64,000 bases of DNA, taken from NCBI GenBank assembly GCA_025060195.1, contig JANXCQ010000019.1, forward strand, positions 22,391-86,390, read 5' to 3'. Positions within the stretch are counted from its first letter, which is position 1; each line of letters begins with the position of its first letter. The position numbers and the translations under genes were made by a program. Under the pieces are notes generated by a model. The model did not search any database, had not been told where the DNA came from, and was given only the letters and a program-made list of their open reading frames with translations. Shown here one piece after another: positions 9,327 through 19,686 of the stretch. The DNA comes from Gemmatales bacterium (GTDB lineage: Bacteria > Planctomycetota > Planctomycetia > Gemmatales > HRBIN36).

Positions 9327-12300
9327 ATGTTCGATCGGATTTTGCCGTACGGGAAGCGATGGTCATTTCCCAAGCAAAAATCCTCTCGGCATCGAAGATC
9401 GGATAATCTGGGGTATCGCCTAAAGCTGGAAGTCTTGGAAGAAAGGACTACCCCGTCTGTCTTCTTGGTGCGCAACCTCCAACCTGATGGCGGTACCACG
9501 CCTGACAGCTGGCCGCGTAACTTTACCGAGGTTGACGGGACGATTTACTTCACGGCCACTACGGATCAATTCGGCAAGGAACTGTGGCGGACCGATGGCA
9601 CGAGCGCGGGAACGCGGTTGGTGGTGGATCTGGCGCCGGGCCGAGCCAGCGCGCTACCTGAACCACTACTCAGTATCGGTAATACTCTTTATTTCGCGGC
9701 CACACATCCGAGTTACGGCCGGGAGTTATGGCGCACCACCGGCACCGCCGCCTCTACGCAATTGGTTCGCGACATTCACCGCCGCGGGAACGGTTTCATC
9801 AGACTGCTGACGACTTTTGGTGGAAACATTTACTTCGTGGCCAATGACGGCAGCCACGGGGCTGAGCTCTGGAAAACAGACGGTACCCACGGGGGCACGC
9901 AGCTCGTTCGCGATTTAGTGCCCGGTTCCGATTCTGGACAGATCCTCGAAACTGCCCTGGTGGGGGGTTCGTATTTTTATTTCAGCTTGTGGCACGAATC
10001 GCGCGGGTTTGAATTATGGAAGACCGACGGCACCTCGGCTGGCACCGTCATGCTCCGCAACTTCGGCACCGGCCCCCTGTCGGCGCAAAACATCGCACAC
10101 CTGACTAATGTCAACGGGACACTGTATTTCTCCGCAGTCACGAACGAACACGGTCGGGAGCTATGGAAAAGCGATGGGAGCTCAGCCGGCACTGTACTTG
10201 TCCGCGACATCCTCAGCGGTCCAGGTTCTTCCATCCCAAATCCGGGACCGGGAATCAATATGGCCAACTACCAGGGCACTTTATTCTTTCCTGCAAATAA
10301 CGGTGGTTCCGGCGTGGAATTGTTCAAGAGCGACGGGACTTCGAGCGGCACAGTGCTCGTCAAGGACATCCGAGCCGGTTACGAGAGCAGCCACCCGCGC
10401 GATTTGCTAGTCCATAATGAACGGCTCTTTTTCGTAATCGAGGAGTCATCCCACCGAGGGCGACTTTGGACTAGCCAAGGCAGTGAGTCAACCACCTATT
10501 CCGTACCTCGTCTGGGCTCCTTTCCTTATCATCCCCAAAGGCTCAACTTCAGCCCAATCTCGGACCGCTGGCTGTTCGTGGAAACGGCCGATGGGCACTT
10601 CCTGACCGATGGCGCGGCGATTATCGCAATGCTCCGCGACCTGGAGAGTCCGCACCGTCTGGACCGAATTGCCTCGCAGCCCGTGCCCACGCCCCATGGC
10701 CAGATTTTCTTTCTAGGACGCCATGCTGACTTGGGCACCGAACTCTGGGGCGCCAAATTCCTCGAATCGGAATATATCAGCGTCCAACACCTTGTTCGTG
10801 ATGTTCGGCCTGGTTCCGACAGTGGTTTCCTTAATTTGGGTCATTTGGGCATGCGAGACCAGTTTCCGGGGCTGTTCCACGGCGGTACGCTCTTTTTTGC
10901 GGCCAACGACGGGACTCAGGGCGTAGAACTCTGGGCGGCTGATTTGTGGGCCCCACGGATCGTCAGCATTACGCCGCCCAGCCCGGGAGTTTACCATGCC
11001 GGCGACGTGCTCGAGTTTACCGTCCGCTTCGACGAGAGAGTCTTCGTGCGGGGCCAGGGGGAAAAGCCGCGACTGCCGCTGCGCATCGGCGCGGAAACCC
11101 GTTATGCCGAATACGTCTCCGGCTCGCGCACGGACGCGCTGGTATTTCGCTATACTGTGCGCGCCGCTGATGCGGACTCGGATGGCATCACTTTTGAACC
11201 TGGAGAAATCGACCTGGGCGATTACCGCATTCAGGACGGCGCGGGGCACGATGCGGCGTTCCTGGGCCTCGAGGCGGAAACAGCGGGGATTCTCGTCAAC
11301 GCTACCGGGCCGCGTATCCTCATCGTCCATGCCCCGGGTTATCCGTACTATCCGCAATACTACCGCCAGGGGAACACGCTCACCTTTTCCGTGCAGTTCG
11401 ACGAGCCTGTAATCGTATCAGGGACACCCCGCCTGGCTCTCATGGTAGGCGGTATTCGACGCTGGGCCAATTATCAAAGCGGCAGCGGCACTGACACGCT
11501 GAGCTTCTCCTACGTAGTCCAACCCGACGATCACGCCCCCGAGGGTATCGTCTTGCAGGCTCCGATCTACCTGCATGGGGGCAGTATCCTTGCTGCCAGC
11601 GATCACCGACCCGCAGCCTTAGGTTTTGCCGCACCCTTGACGAACCACCTCCGCATCGATCAAGTGCCCCCTACCGTCGTCCGGGTCTTGGGACCTGCGC
11701 CTGGCCAGTATGGCTCGGGAACCCAATTGTTCCTGCAGGTCGTCTTTGATGAACCCGTCCAGGTGGTTAACAGCGGCTCCGCAGTACCCCAGTTGGGGCT
11801 GAGCGTCGGCACTCAGGCGCGCGTTGCCCATTACCATAGCCAAATCGACCCGAACACCTTGCAATTCGTTTACACGGTGGCTTCAACCGACCTCGGCTCT
11901 CTCCGCGTCGTCGGCTTACTGCACCTTCCTGCCGGCGCTTCCATTCAGGATGCCGGCAACAATACTGCGGTTACTACCTTTGAGGAAAGAACATTTAGTG
12001 CAGTGGTGCTTGACGGTGTGCGACCTGTTATCCAGGCCGTTGTACCACCCCCGAACAACCGATATACGACAGGCCAACGGCTGACCTTCCGCGTCCAGTT
12101 TAGCGAGGACGTGGCCATCACTGGACCTTCCAGGCCGTTTCTGAACGTGCGTATTGGTTCCGCAATTCGGCGTGCCAGCTTTGCTCGCATGGTTAACGCT
12201 CGAACTATGGAATTTATCTACACCATTACCGCCAGCGACCGCGACACCGATGGTATCCAAATCCTCAGTCCACTCCAAGTGCCCCACTTCACTTTCATTC

Positions 12301-12371
12301 ACGACTTGGCGGGCAATTCCGCCATCCTGACATTCACGCCTCCAGATACGCGCCGCGTACTCGTCAACTGA
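9327..12371 (+). CDS. Large surface protein with ELWxxDGT repeats and four Ig-like modules
   Basis: A 1014-residue protein; the ATG at 9327 follows GGAGG by seven bases. Residues 34-44 (LEVLEERTTPS) are the LExLExR..P signature at the N-terminus of many planctomycete exported proteins, used in place of an obvious signal peptide. Residues about 55-530 hold a repeated module of about 45-50 residues built on ELW[RK][TS]DGTSAGT with a following LVRD(I/L).PG; six clear copies and several decayed ones are visible. From about 534 to the end there are four Ig-like modules of about 115 residues, each beginning like IVSITPP...Y..G..L.F.V.FDE.V, with a shared core of the type Y.SGSGTDTL.F.Y.V. Probably a secreted or cell-wall adhesion or structural protein. 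Confidence 0.8.
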   Translation: MFDRILPYGKRWSFPKQKSSRHRRSDNLGYRLKLEVLEERTTPSVFLVRNLQPDGGTTPDSWPRNFTEVDGTIYFTATTDQFGKELWRTDGTSAGTRLVVDLAPGRASALPEPLLSIGNTLYFAATHPSYGRELWRTTGTAASTQLVRDIHRRGNGFIRLLTTFGGNIYFVANDGSHGAELWKTDGTHGGTQLVRDLVPGSDSGQILETALVGGSYFYFSLWHESRGFELWKTDGTSAGTVMLRNFGTGPLSAQNIAHLTNVNGTLYFSAVTNEHGRELWKSDGSSAGTVLVRDILSGPGSSIPNPGPGINMANYQGTLFFPANNGGSGVELFKSDGTSSGTVLVKDIRAGYESSHPRDLLVHNERLFFVIEESSHRGRLWTSQGSESTTYSVPRLGSFPYHPQRLNFSPISDRWLFVETADGHFLTDGAAIIAMLRDLESPHRLDRIASQPVPTPHGQIFFLGRHADLGTELWGAKFLESEYISVQHLVRDVRPGSDSGFLNLGHLGMRDQFPGLFHGGTLFFAANDGTQGVELWAADLWAPRIVSITPPSPGVYHAGDVLEFTVRFDERVFVRGQGEKPRLPLRIGAETRYAEYVSGSRTDALVFRYTVRAADADSDGITFEPGEIDLGDYRIQDGAGHDAAFLGLEAETAGILVNATGPRILIVHAPGYPYYPQYYRQGNTLTFSVQFDEPVIVSGTPRLALMVGGIRRWANYQSGSGTDTLSFSYVVQPDDHAPEGIVLQAPIYLHGGSILAASDHRPAALGFAAPLTNHLRIDQVPPTVVRVLGPAPGQYGSGTQLFLQVVFDEPVQVVNSGSAVPQLGLSVGTQARVAHYHSQIDPNTLQFVYTVASTDLGSLRVVGLLHLPAGASIQDAGNNTAVTTFEERTFSAVVLDGVRPVIQAVVPPPNNRYTTGQRLTFRVQFSEDVAITGPSRPFLNVRIGSAIRRASFARMVNARTMEFIYTITASDRDTDGIQILSPLQVPHFTFIHDLAGNSAILTFTPPDTRRVLVN

Positions 12372-13263
12372 AAGTGGGCCTCAGATCAAGTCGCTCCGTA
12401 GCAATGCCGACAGCCCGCACGAACCGGGCGCCATAAATAATGGTTCATAACGCGCTAAGCCCTCGCGCCCGCAACACCCAGCACTTACGGCCTGCTCTGC
12501 TTGACCGCCATCCCGACAGATCTTCATTTGATGCCCCTCGACGACCGGCGTGGCCCTTCGCCTCGCCGTTGCCACCGCTGGTAGCAACGCTACTTCCCTA
12601 ACCGGTCTGCCTACAGTCGCACCGCCAATCTTCCAGGCCACTGGCATCCTCATGCCATCGAACGACCCTTTTATGCGTTCAATAGCTCCAACCATCGGAC
12701 AATCATACGAGTCTAAAGGTGTACGAGGACTATGATGCAAACACAGAGGGCAAACACGCGCCGTAAGAATTTGAGGTTTTTGAGATGGTATAAGCAATTT
12801 TTTCGGATTCGGCCTATGCAAGGTTGAATGATTGATTGTGTTACGAAACAATTCGCAAAAGTCGGAAATTGCTCCTGAACGGCGAAACGTTGCTGTTTTG
12901 ACTATGTTCCATCTAAGGTCGCCAATGGCGCAGAGGCAAGGGCGGGTTCTATAGCTTTGATGCCCTCGGTTTTGCCACGCGCTTTATTCGCCGTGGGATT
13001 TGAAACTTGCCTGCGCATCCGCCTTGGGTCGCGAAAGTGTCGTCATTTCTATTTCGTTCAATCTTGAGTGGATTCTGTCAGTAAGAGCAACCTTCGGGAC
13101 CCCGTAGTCCCAACGCTAAGCAATGAAAACGCACTGCTATCGGCGTTTTCCCCTCGGGCGACCTGATTGCGTGCCGCGCTCAATTTTAAGAGGGTGCATG
13201 ACCGCAGATGTGCGACGCGTCACGCTCTCTTTATGCGGCAATGGACAAGTGAAGAGCTATGGC
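12372..13263. other. Gene-free region between convergent genes
   Basis: About 0.9 kb between the surface-protein gene and the PVC cytochrome gene, both pointing inward. The largest frame (12381-12851, minus) is rich in Cys, Arg and Pro with no domain, and is not called. No clear hairpin with a T-run, RNA gene or repeat was found. Confidence 0.4.
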
Positions 13264-16200
13264 TCAGGGCTTGGCCGACGATGCTGGCGCGGGTTTCGCG
13301 CTCATCGCATAGCGCAAGTAACCTATCAAATCAGCTACATCCTGGGGACTGAGCTGTTTCTCCATTTCATCGGGCATGAGCGACTTGGACACCGCGCGCA
13401 TTTGGTCAATGTCCTTGCGGAGGATGACCGTATGGAGGCCTTTTTCCTGGCGCAGCGTCACGCTGGTGGGCGTTTCCGCAGCCAGGACACCGTAATAAAC
13501 CTTCCCATCCACCGTCGCCACAACGTAGGTCTGAAAACCCGCCGCAATCACGCTGCTGGGATCGAGAATATCGGCTAACAGCGTCTCATCGGGCCGATCC
13601 TTGGCCTCACTCAACGGCGGGCCGACCTCGACGCCCTCGTTTTCCAACCGATGACAAACCGCACAATGTTGAGCAAAAATAGCTCGACCACGTTTCGGAT
13701 CGCGTGGCAAGCGGAGCGCTTCCTGGTATTTCCTGAGCACCTCAGCCCGTTCCTGACTCGAACCCATTGGTAACCATTTGCGGGCAAGTTCGCGGATGTT
13801 CGGGTCGTTCGCCTCCAGCAGACGCGACCGTTGCGTGCTGGTGAGCAAGGTCGGCGGAATCTCTTTTTTCCCGATCGCTTCCAAGACTGCTTTCTGACCT
13901 GCTTGCCGCGAAATGACTGCTTCGAGAATGGCCGACTGCACTTTCGGCGAAGTGTTCAACATTTGCTCCAAGAGAACGTTGTACATCTCGCTCTCATCGC
14001 GGAGCATCCAGGTGCGCAGGATAGCCAGGTGCAATTCGGGCGGATGCTGGGGATTCAGGAAACGTCGTAACCGCCGCGCAATTGGCCAAGGAGCACCTGC
14101 AAGACTTTCGGTCGCGCGAATCCGTTCCTGGAGCGGCTGCTTGTCGTCCCCCACCCGCTCCAGAGACTCCAGCCAGATTTTTTCCAACACGGGCGAACTC
14201 TCTACCCGCAAGTAGGCTAGGAGTCGAAACGCGCGATCTTGTATTGAAGTGCTCGGCGTCTGCACCAGCGTTTCCAGGGCCACGCTCATTGGCGGCGGAG
14301 CTTTCCGCGGCGGTCGTCGGCTCAGGCTTTCCAAAAGTCCGTCGAGCACACGCGTCATAAACTCGCGCTCTGCTTCAGCATCCCGATTCGTCAGTTCAGC
14401 CGACAGGCGGCGTAGCAGCTGTGTCATCTCCTCAAGGTCGCCCTTGCCCCCCACCGTTTGTGCTAAGAGCGACACTACGGGATAAATGTTCGGCATATGC
14501 GCCGAGCTAGCCAACTGGCTAAGCATCTCGCCCGCCCACGGCGTGGCCGAGCAAGCGATGGCCGTGGCTATCCAGCGCTCCCGACCGTATCGGTTCGTGG
14601 CTTCCACCAGAGCAGGCACCGCCACGTCCTTAGGAGCGTAACCCAAACTCAACACCGCCTGCAAACGCACTGCAGGATCCGCATCATCAACCAAGCTGAC
14701 GACCTTCCGCTGCAGCCGCTCGTGTTCGCCTAACCATTTCTCCGCTAATCGCAACGCATGCAGACGTAAACCGTATTCTTGGGCATCGAGAGCGACCTGG
14801 ATGTGTTCAGGCTGTAGTTTTCCATAGGCTTCCAAAACATAGAGCGCCAGTAACCGCGCTTGGGGCACCGTACTCTTTACGACCAATTGCTCCAACGCAG
14901 GCACCACGTCGAGGGCGCGCCGTTCCAGCAATAACCGTTGCGCCGTTTCCCTTGCCCAGGCATTGGGGTGCTCCAGCCACGCCACTAATTCCCTGTTGGA
15001 AAGCTCTGCGGGCCAACGCGACGGTCGCCGTTTGGACCACGGTTGCTCGGACGAACGCACCCGCCAGATTCGGCCCTTATCCTCGCCAGCGATCAGCCCT
15101 TCGACATATTGCTGCTGTAAGAAGCGCGGAATGGCGGAGTAGTCCTCAATGATTTCGTGATAAAAGTCAGCAATGTATAAGGCCCCGTCAGGTCCGACGA
15201 TCAGATTTACCGGTCGAAACCAGGGATCACGCGAAGCTAAAAACTCCCGATTCTCTTCTCCCACGGCACGCCGTAGAACGAACTGCCCATCACGCCGTTC
15301 CACCACTGCCCGATGTACCAGATTGTTGGCTGGTTCGCAAACAAAATAATTCCCACGATACTCGACAGGTAAATTATCGCCCCGATAAATCAACTGACCG
15401 CAGGCTGAGGTGAAATATCCCTGCGGCGTGGTTTCAATCTCGCCGTAAAACTTCCGCCACGCGGGGTCCTGAAATCGCGCTACTCGCCATGGATCCGGCG
15501 GACTAATTGCAAACACGCGATTGTAATCAGCGGCCACCACGTTGACCTCGGGCGCTGCGATGTATGGGTTCCGCAACAGGTATCGTGTCTCGATGGGTGT
15601 GGCATAGGCAAACGGCTGACCTCCATGCACCACAATGAAGCGTTCTCCCCAATCAGTCATGGTCACGCCTACGGTGCCCACGCGGCCATTCACCGATTCA
15701 ATTGCCGAGCCGTCCGCGCGAAAACGAAAGTCCGAATTAGCGAGCGATACAGGCTTGGCCAATCGTGGCCCGGTCACCGTGGTCCCTGTACCTCCCGAAC
15801 CGGCGTAAATCCAGCCATCAGGTCCCCAACGCGGCGAATTAATCGCCCGCTCCAGCAAATGGAATGGGAAACCTTCGAACAACGTTTCCTGCACCTCGGC
15901 CTGACCATCACCGTCTCGGTCAGCCAAATAAACAATCTTCGTCGCAGCCAACACAATCACGCCGCCTCGGGTAGGCACCAGCCCGTAACAAGGCGGCAAA
16001 CGCTCCGCCCAGACCTGAACACGGTCCATCCGTCCGTCGCCGTCAGTGTCCTCGAGCACCTTGACCGTGCCGTATTGACCTTGCCGCGCCTTCTCTAACG
16101 CGGCCCCGCTGGCACGAATCCGCCGCACTTCGCGGTCGAGCTTCCCCGTCTTATTCAACTCCACAACGTCATAGTAACCCTCCAGGTTCCAACCATGTAA

Positions 16201-16455
16201 CTCACAGACAAACAATCGGCCCCGTTCGTCGAAGGCCAAGTCCGTCGGACACGCCACCATCGGCTCCGAGGCGACCAGTTCGACGACCAAGCCATGATTG
16301 ATCACGAACTGCCGAGCACTCTCCTGCGGCGACAGGGGCTTGGGTCGATCGGTCGCCTGCGGAATCTGACTCCTGACTGCACTGGCCACCCACACGGTAA
16401 CACCCAAGAGCACCATCACCACAAAGCAAGAGCATATGTGCTTCGTTCGCTTCAT
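13264..16455 (-). CDS. PVC-type haem-binding membrane dehydrogenase with HEAT repeats and a C-terminal CxxCH cytochrome domain
   Basis: A 1063-residue exported protein. The frame is open to 16617, but the ATG at 16455 follows GGGGAGGTC directly and begins a signal peptide (VVMVLLGVTVWVASAV). Residues about 50-480 form a beta-propeller dehydrogenase-like domain (CPTDLAFDERGRLFVCELHG, DTDGDGRMD, DRDGDGQAEVQETLFEGF, GPDGALYIADFYHEIIEDYS). Residues about 540-900 are helical HEAT-like repeats. The C-terminal domain carries a single haem-attachment motif, CAVCH (931-935), with a likely distal Met in SLMPDEM. Such proteins are abundant in planctomycetes and probably oxidise sugars or alcohols in the periplasm; the substrate cannot be read from sequence. 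Divergent from the aminotransferase gene, with 124 bp between starts. Confidence 0.88.
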   Translation of the reverse strand: MKRTKHICSCFVVMVLLGVTVWVASAVRSQIPQATDRPKPLSPQESARQFVINHGLVVELVASEPMVACPTDLAFDERGRLFVCELHGWNLEGYYDVVELNKTGKLDREVRRIRASGAALEKARQGQYGTVKVLEDTDGDGRMDRVQVWAERLPPCYGLVPTRGGVIVLAATKIVYLADRDGDGQAEVQETLFEGFPFHLLERAINSPRWGPDGWIYAGSGGTGTTVTGPRLAKPVSLANSDFRFRADGSAIESVNGRVGTVGVTMTDWGERFIVVHGGQPFAYATPIETRYLLRNPYIAAPEVNVVAADYNRVFAISPPDPWRVARFQDPAWRKFYGEIETTPQGYFTSACGQLIYRGDNLPVEYRGNYFVCEPANNLVHRAVVERRDGQFVLRRAVGEENREFLASRDPWFRPVNLIVGPDGALYIADFYHEIIEDYSAIPRFLQQQYVEGLIAGEDKGRIWRVRSSEQPWSKRRPSRWPAELSNRELVAWLEHPNAWARETAQRLLLERRALDVVPALEQLVVKSTVPQARLLALYVLEAYGKLQPEHIQVALDAQEYGLRLHALRLAEKWLGEHERLQRKVVSLVDDADPAVRLQAVLSLGYAPKDVAVPALVEATNRYGRERWIATAIACSATPWAGEMLSQLASSAHMPNIYPVVSLLAQTVGGKGDLEEMTQLLRRLSAELTNRDAEAEREFMTRVLDGLLESLSRRPPRKAPPPMSVALETLVQTPSTSIQDRAFRLLAYLRVESSPVLEKIWLESLERVGDDKQPLQERIRATESLAGAPWPIARRLRRFLNPQHPPELHLAILRTWMLRDESEMYNVLLEQMLNTSPKVQSAILEAVISRQAGQKAVLEAIGKKEIPPTLLTSTQRSRLLEANDPNIRELARKWLPMGSSQERAEVLRKYQEALRLPRDPKRGRAIFAQHCAVCHRLENEGVEVGPPLSEAKDRPDETLLADILDPSSVIAAGFQTYVVATVDGKVYYGVLAAETPTSVTLRQEKGLHTVILRKDIDQMRAVSKSLMPDEMEKQLSPQDVADLIGYLRYAMSAKPAPASSAKP

Positions 16456-16579
16456 GACCTCCCCTCGCCGTGGACAATCGCGGCAGCGTTCCGTTAGATT
16501 ACGGAGGCTTATCACGAACTCAAGCCACACGCTCGCAAGTGGCTTTCGCAGATTTCCCTCAGCTTTCAGGAACCCGATC

Positions 16580-17689
16580 ATGCGCGACCACTGGCTGGCG
16601 GAACGTACTCGCTTCATTCAAGCGTCCGGGATTCGCCGTGTGTTTGACTTAGCCCGCGAGCTGACCAACCCGATCAACCTGAGCATCGGCCAGCCTCACT
16701 TCGATGTCCCGACGCCGATCAAAGAATCGGCCATCGCCGCCATCCTCGCGGGACACAACGGCTACACGGTCACGCAAGGCATCCCAGAGCTGCGCGACAA
16801 AATCCGCGAACGAGTGCGTCAGCAACTTCCCCAACAAGACCGCGAAGTGCTCATCACCAGCGGCACCAGTGGCGGCTTAGTCCTGGCCGTGCTCACCTGC
16901 GTCAATCCCGGCGACGAAGTAATCATCTTCGACCCTTACTTCGTCATGTACCCCCACCTCGTTCGCATGGCGGGCGGCATCCCGGTTTTCGTGGACACCT
17001 ATCCCGACTTTCAAATTGACCCCGAACGCGTTCGCCGCGCGATTACACCTCGTACCAAGATGATCCTGTTTAACAGTCCGGCCAATCCGACGGGCACGGT
17101 AACCTCACGCGAACGCGTCCGTGCCTTAGCAGAATTGGCCGAACAGCAAGGCTTACTCCTGGTCAGCGACGAGGTCTATCGCGCCTTCTGTTACGACAGC
17201 GAATTCACCAGCCCAGCAGTCTTCAATCCGGAAGTGCTAGTGCTCGACGGTTTCAGCAAAGCCTATGGCATGACGGGCTGGCGCCTCGGTTACGCGCACG
17301 GACCGAAACGCCTCATCGAAGAGATGGCCAAACTCCAGCAGTTTACCTTCGTCTGTGCTCCCAGCATGGTGCAACATGCAGGCATAACCGCTCTCGACTA
17401 CGATGTCTCGCCCATCGTCGCCGACTATCGCCGCAAACGCGACCTCATTTGCCAGGCGCTTCGTGAGCATTACGAATTGGTTACCCCCCAAGGCGCCTTT
17501 TACGCATTTCCCAAAGTGCCCTGGGGTTCAGACGAGGAATTCGTGACCGCGTGCATTCAGGAACAACTGCTCGTCATCCCCGGCAGTGTTTTCAGCCAGC
17601 GCTCTACGCACTTCCGTATCAGCTTTGCCGCCGACGACGAGACCCTCCACCGCGGCATCGAAGTCCTGCTTCGCTTGGCAAAGCGCTAA
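16580..17689 (+). CDS. PLP-dependent class I/II aminotransferase
   Basis: A 369-residue fold-type I aminotransferase, starting at the ATG at 16580 with AGGAA nine bases upstream. Visible signatures are SIGQPHFDVP near the N-terminus, GYTVTQGIPELR (the substrate loop), NSPANPTG (165-172), SDEVYRAF (about 196-203), and SKAYGMTGWRLG with the PLP lysine K227. A C-terminal FRISFA holds the carboxylate-binding Arg. It resembles aspartate aminotransferase and related enzymes (AspC/PatA type). The exact substrate cannot be fixed; an aspartate, aromatic or alanine aminotransferase role is plausible. Confidence 0.88.
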   Translation: MRDHWLAERTRFIQASGIRRVFDLARELTNPINLSIGQPHFDVPTPIKESAIAAILAGHNGYTVTQGIPELRDKIRERVRQQLPQQDREVLITSGTSGGLVLAVLTCVNPGDEVIIFDPYFVMYPHLVRMAGGIPVFVDTYPDFQIDPERVRRAITPRTKMILFNSPANPTGTVTSRERVRALAELAEQQGLLLVSDEVYRAFCYDSEFTSPAVFNPEVLVLDGFSKAYGMTGWRLGYAHGPKRLIEEMAKLQQFTFVCAPSMVQHAGITALDYDVSPIVADYRRKRDLICQALREHYELVTPQGAFYAFPKVPWGSDEEFVTACIQEQLLVIPGSVFSQRSTHFRISFAADDETLHRGIEVLLRLAKR

Positions 17690-18044
17690 ACTAGTATAAT
17701 CAAAAATTATAGTTGCCGTCTTTTGTGTGAATGATAATAATCCTCGCATCTTGCAGTAATGGGCTCGGCGACCAAATTTCGGCCGATTCTGGAATTTTTC
17801 CCGATTTGCTTCAACATTGCAAGCTTATAAGCTTGAAACCTTGGAGCAGGTGGTGCTCCGCCGAATATCAAACTTGGCAAAGCAAACATTTTGGAAATTT
17901 TCAGAGCAAAAATATTCCAATGCCGCGTTAGTAGTGAGGAAACCAGTAGCCACGGAATCAATCAACGTGGCCAAAACGAGATCGCTCGAAGCTTAGCGAA
18001 TAACGGCGGAAAGCCAGAAATCCTATAAGAAGGAGGACTCACCA
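17690..18044. other. Gene-free, A/T-richer region
   Basis: Between the aminotransferase and the repeat-protein gene. An 84-codon minus-strand frame (17707-17961) shows no protein features. The ribosome binding site of the next gene (AAGGAGG) lies at about 18030-18036. No terminator was convincing. Confidence 0.35.
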
Positions 18045-18811
18045 ATGTACACAAGCCGCAGTAATTTGCTCCGCATGGAACATTTAGAAGATCGCTCCTT
18101 GCCCGCGGGTACGGTAACGACAGCTTTCGCATTGGGCAATCTCACCATTACGGGCGACCCTCAATAAACCATGTCGAGGTGCACATAAACGGGGGTAATG
18201 TCACCGTACATGGCAAGGACAACACTGCCATAATAGGACCCACGAATTTCGCCGGTGTAATCAACGTGAACGTCAACTTAGCCGCCGGAAACGACAAACT
18301 CCTGGTGAAAGGCGGCCCCCTAGCAGGAAACCTTAACATCAATTTAGGGGTGGGAAACGACGAAGTGGACTTGCATAATCTAACGGTGAATGGTCCAGTG
18401 AATGTTGTCGGCTTGGCTGGTCATGACCTGGTGGAAATCGAGGACTCTAACTTCCTGGGCAACATCACCATAAATACTGCCACGAATAATGATGAGGTAG
18501 ATATTTTTGAGTCAAGTTTTGGTGGGAACTTAACAGTCTTGACCAGTTGGCACCATGATAAAGTCGAGATTGAGGACGTAACAGTTGCAGGTATTGTGCA
18601 GGTTGATACGGGCGGGCATAATGACCAGGTACGCATCGAAGATACTGATTTTGCCGCTGCCGTCACTGTCTTGTTAGGTGCCGGCAATGACTCAATAGAG
18701 CTCGAAGAAGTGAATTTCGCAGTGCCCAGCGTGATTAATGGTGGGCCCGGGAACGATAACAGAGATGTTGATGACGTAGCGGGACCTGTCGCTTTCGTAG
18801 GATTCCCGTAA
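18045..18811 (+). pseudogene. Beta-repeat exported protein interrupted by a frameshift
   Basis: The gene starts at the ATG at 18045 after AAGGAGGACTCACCA. The first 40 codons contain the planctomycete export signature (RMEHLEDRSLPAG) and reach LTITGDPQ, then hit TAA at 18165. The frame continuing from about 18167 (INHVEVHINGG...) runs open to 18811 and joins smoothly, so one base appears missing near 18162-18167. The downstream part is made of 22-23-residue repeats, each starting like ND.VEIED or NDEVD and alternating hydrophobic and small residues, as expected of a beta-helix or beta-solenoid. It may be a real lesion, a sequencing error or a phase-variable site. A restart at the GTG at 18179 would lack the export signature. 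Confidence 0.7.
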
Positions 18812-18961
18812 TCTCGACTTGAAGAACTAACCGGATATAGCTGTCTTCTTGTTCACACACTTCGCCGATTGAAAAGCGCATGGCCACTTGCTTGTGGCAA
18901 TAAGTGCCGTTTTTTGCCGATACCGCTGATTGCTTACATCCAAACCGTTCCCTTATCAGCG

Positions 18962-18995
18962 ACGGCGCCGACGATGAAACCTTGTCGGGCGCCGT
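18962..18995 (+). terminator. Hairpin, possible terminator of the beta-repeat gene
   Basis: An 11-bp inverted repeat with one bulge (ACGGCGCCGAC pairing with GTCGGGCGCCGT) encloses an 11-base loop and is followed within five bases by TTTT. It lies 150 bp after the stop of the repeat-protein gene. The T-run is short, so factor-independent termination is only possible. Confidence 0.35.
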
Positions 18996-19219
18996 AGAAT
19001 TTTCGTGCCTCTCGCTACCAATAAGCGCTGATATTGCCAAAAGTTTTGGTTGACGTCGCGGTTCATGACCCATGCTATCCTATCACGGCGGACGCCAATT
19101 AGTCTCTGCACACTGTCTCCGACCAAGGATTGGCAGTGTTGCCCGCCCTCACTCTTGGCGATGTTGCCAGCTCGACCGCGGATTAGGCCGATTATCGCAG
19201 GACTAAGTCTGTCTCATCC

Positions 19220-19345
19220 GCTGATTTCCGTGTATTTAGCCTAGATTCACTTACAACTAAGGACGCTTTTCTAGGGGCGATGGGGAAGCTATCGATGCTA
19301 ATTTCCATGTGTGTCTAGCCTATAGATTCACTTATAACTGCTAAT
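19220..19345. repeat. Imperfect direct repeat pair, period about 77 bp
   Basis: The segment beginning near 19220 (GCTGATTTCCGTGTATTTAG, then CCTAGATTCACTTACAACT) recurs near 19297 (GCTAATTTCCATGTGTGTCT, then AGCCTATAGATTCACTTATAACT) with scattered mismatches and small gaps. No gene is associated. Confidence 0.5.
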
Positions 19346-19686
19346 AGGTAAGAGCATAAAACTAAACTTTATACATGCTCGCCCGATGCCACGCCGCTTA
19401 TGCCCAACTATGCGGCGCCAACTTATATTATTTCCTCACTAGAGCGCACTTATTGCCGGATATGCGCGTAATTTGTCGTACATCATTCGGTTGAGCAGCG
19501 GCCCATAAATTAGTACGGTAAGATTTCCGACACAGAAGAACACGGCCCTGTTATAAATACGCTTCGATTTGGCAGCGGCCCTTTCATTAGCATGACATTA
19601 GTTCTTAGCCGGGGGTTGCAAGACCAGTATGTCTTTAATGCAAATAGGTTGGCCTTACAAACCCTAATCTCATGATTCTCATCAGG

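Noticed and set aside
12381..12851. 156-codon minus-strand frame in the gap before the PVC cytochrome gene
   Set aside because: It has no ribosome binding site or domain and its composition is unlike a real protein; the gap reads as noncoding.
18179..18811. Treating the repeat protein as a complete gene starting at the GTG at 18179
   Set aside because: It would lose the export motif, and the preceding frame joins it at the same place with a good start and ribosome binding site, so a frameshift is more likely.
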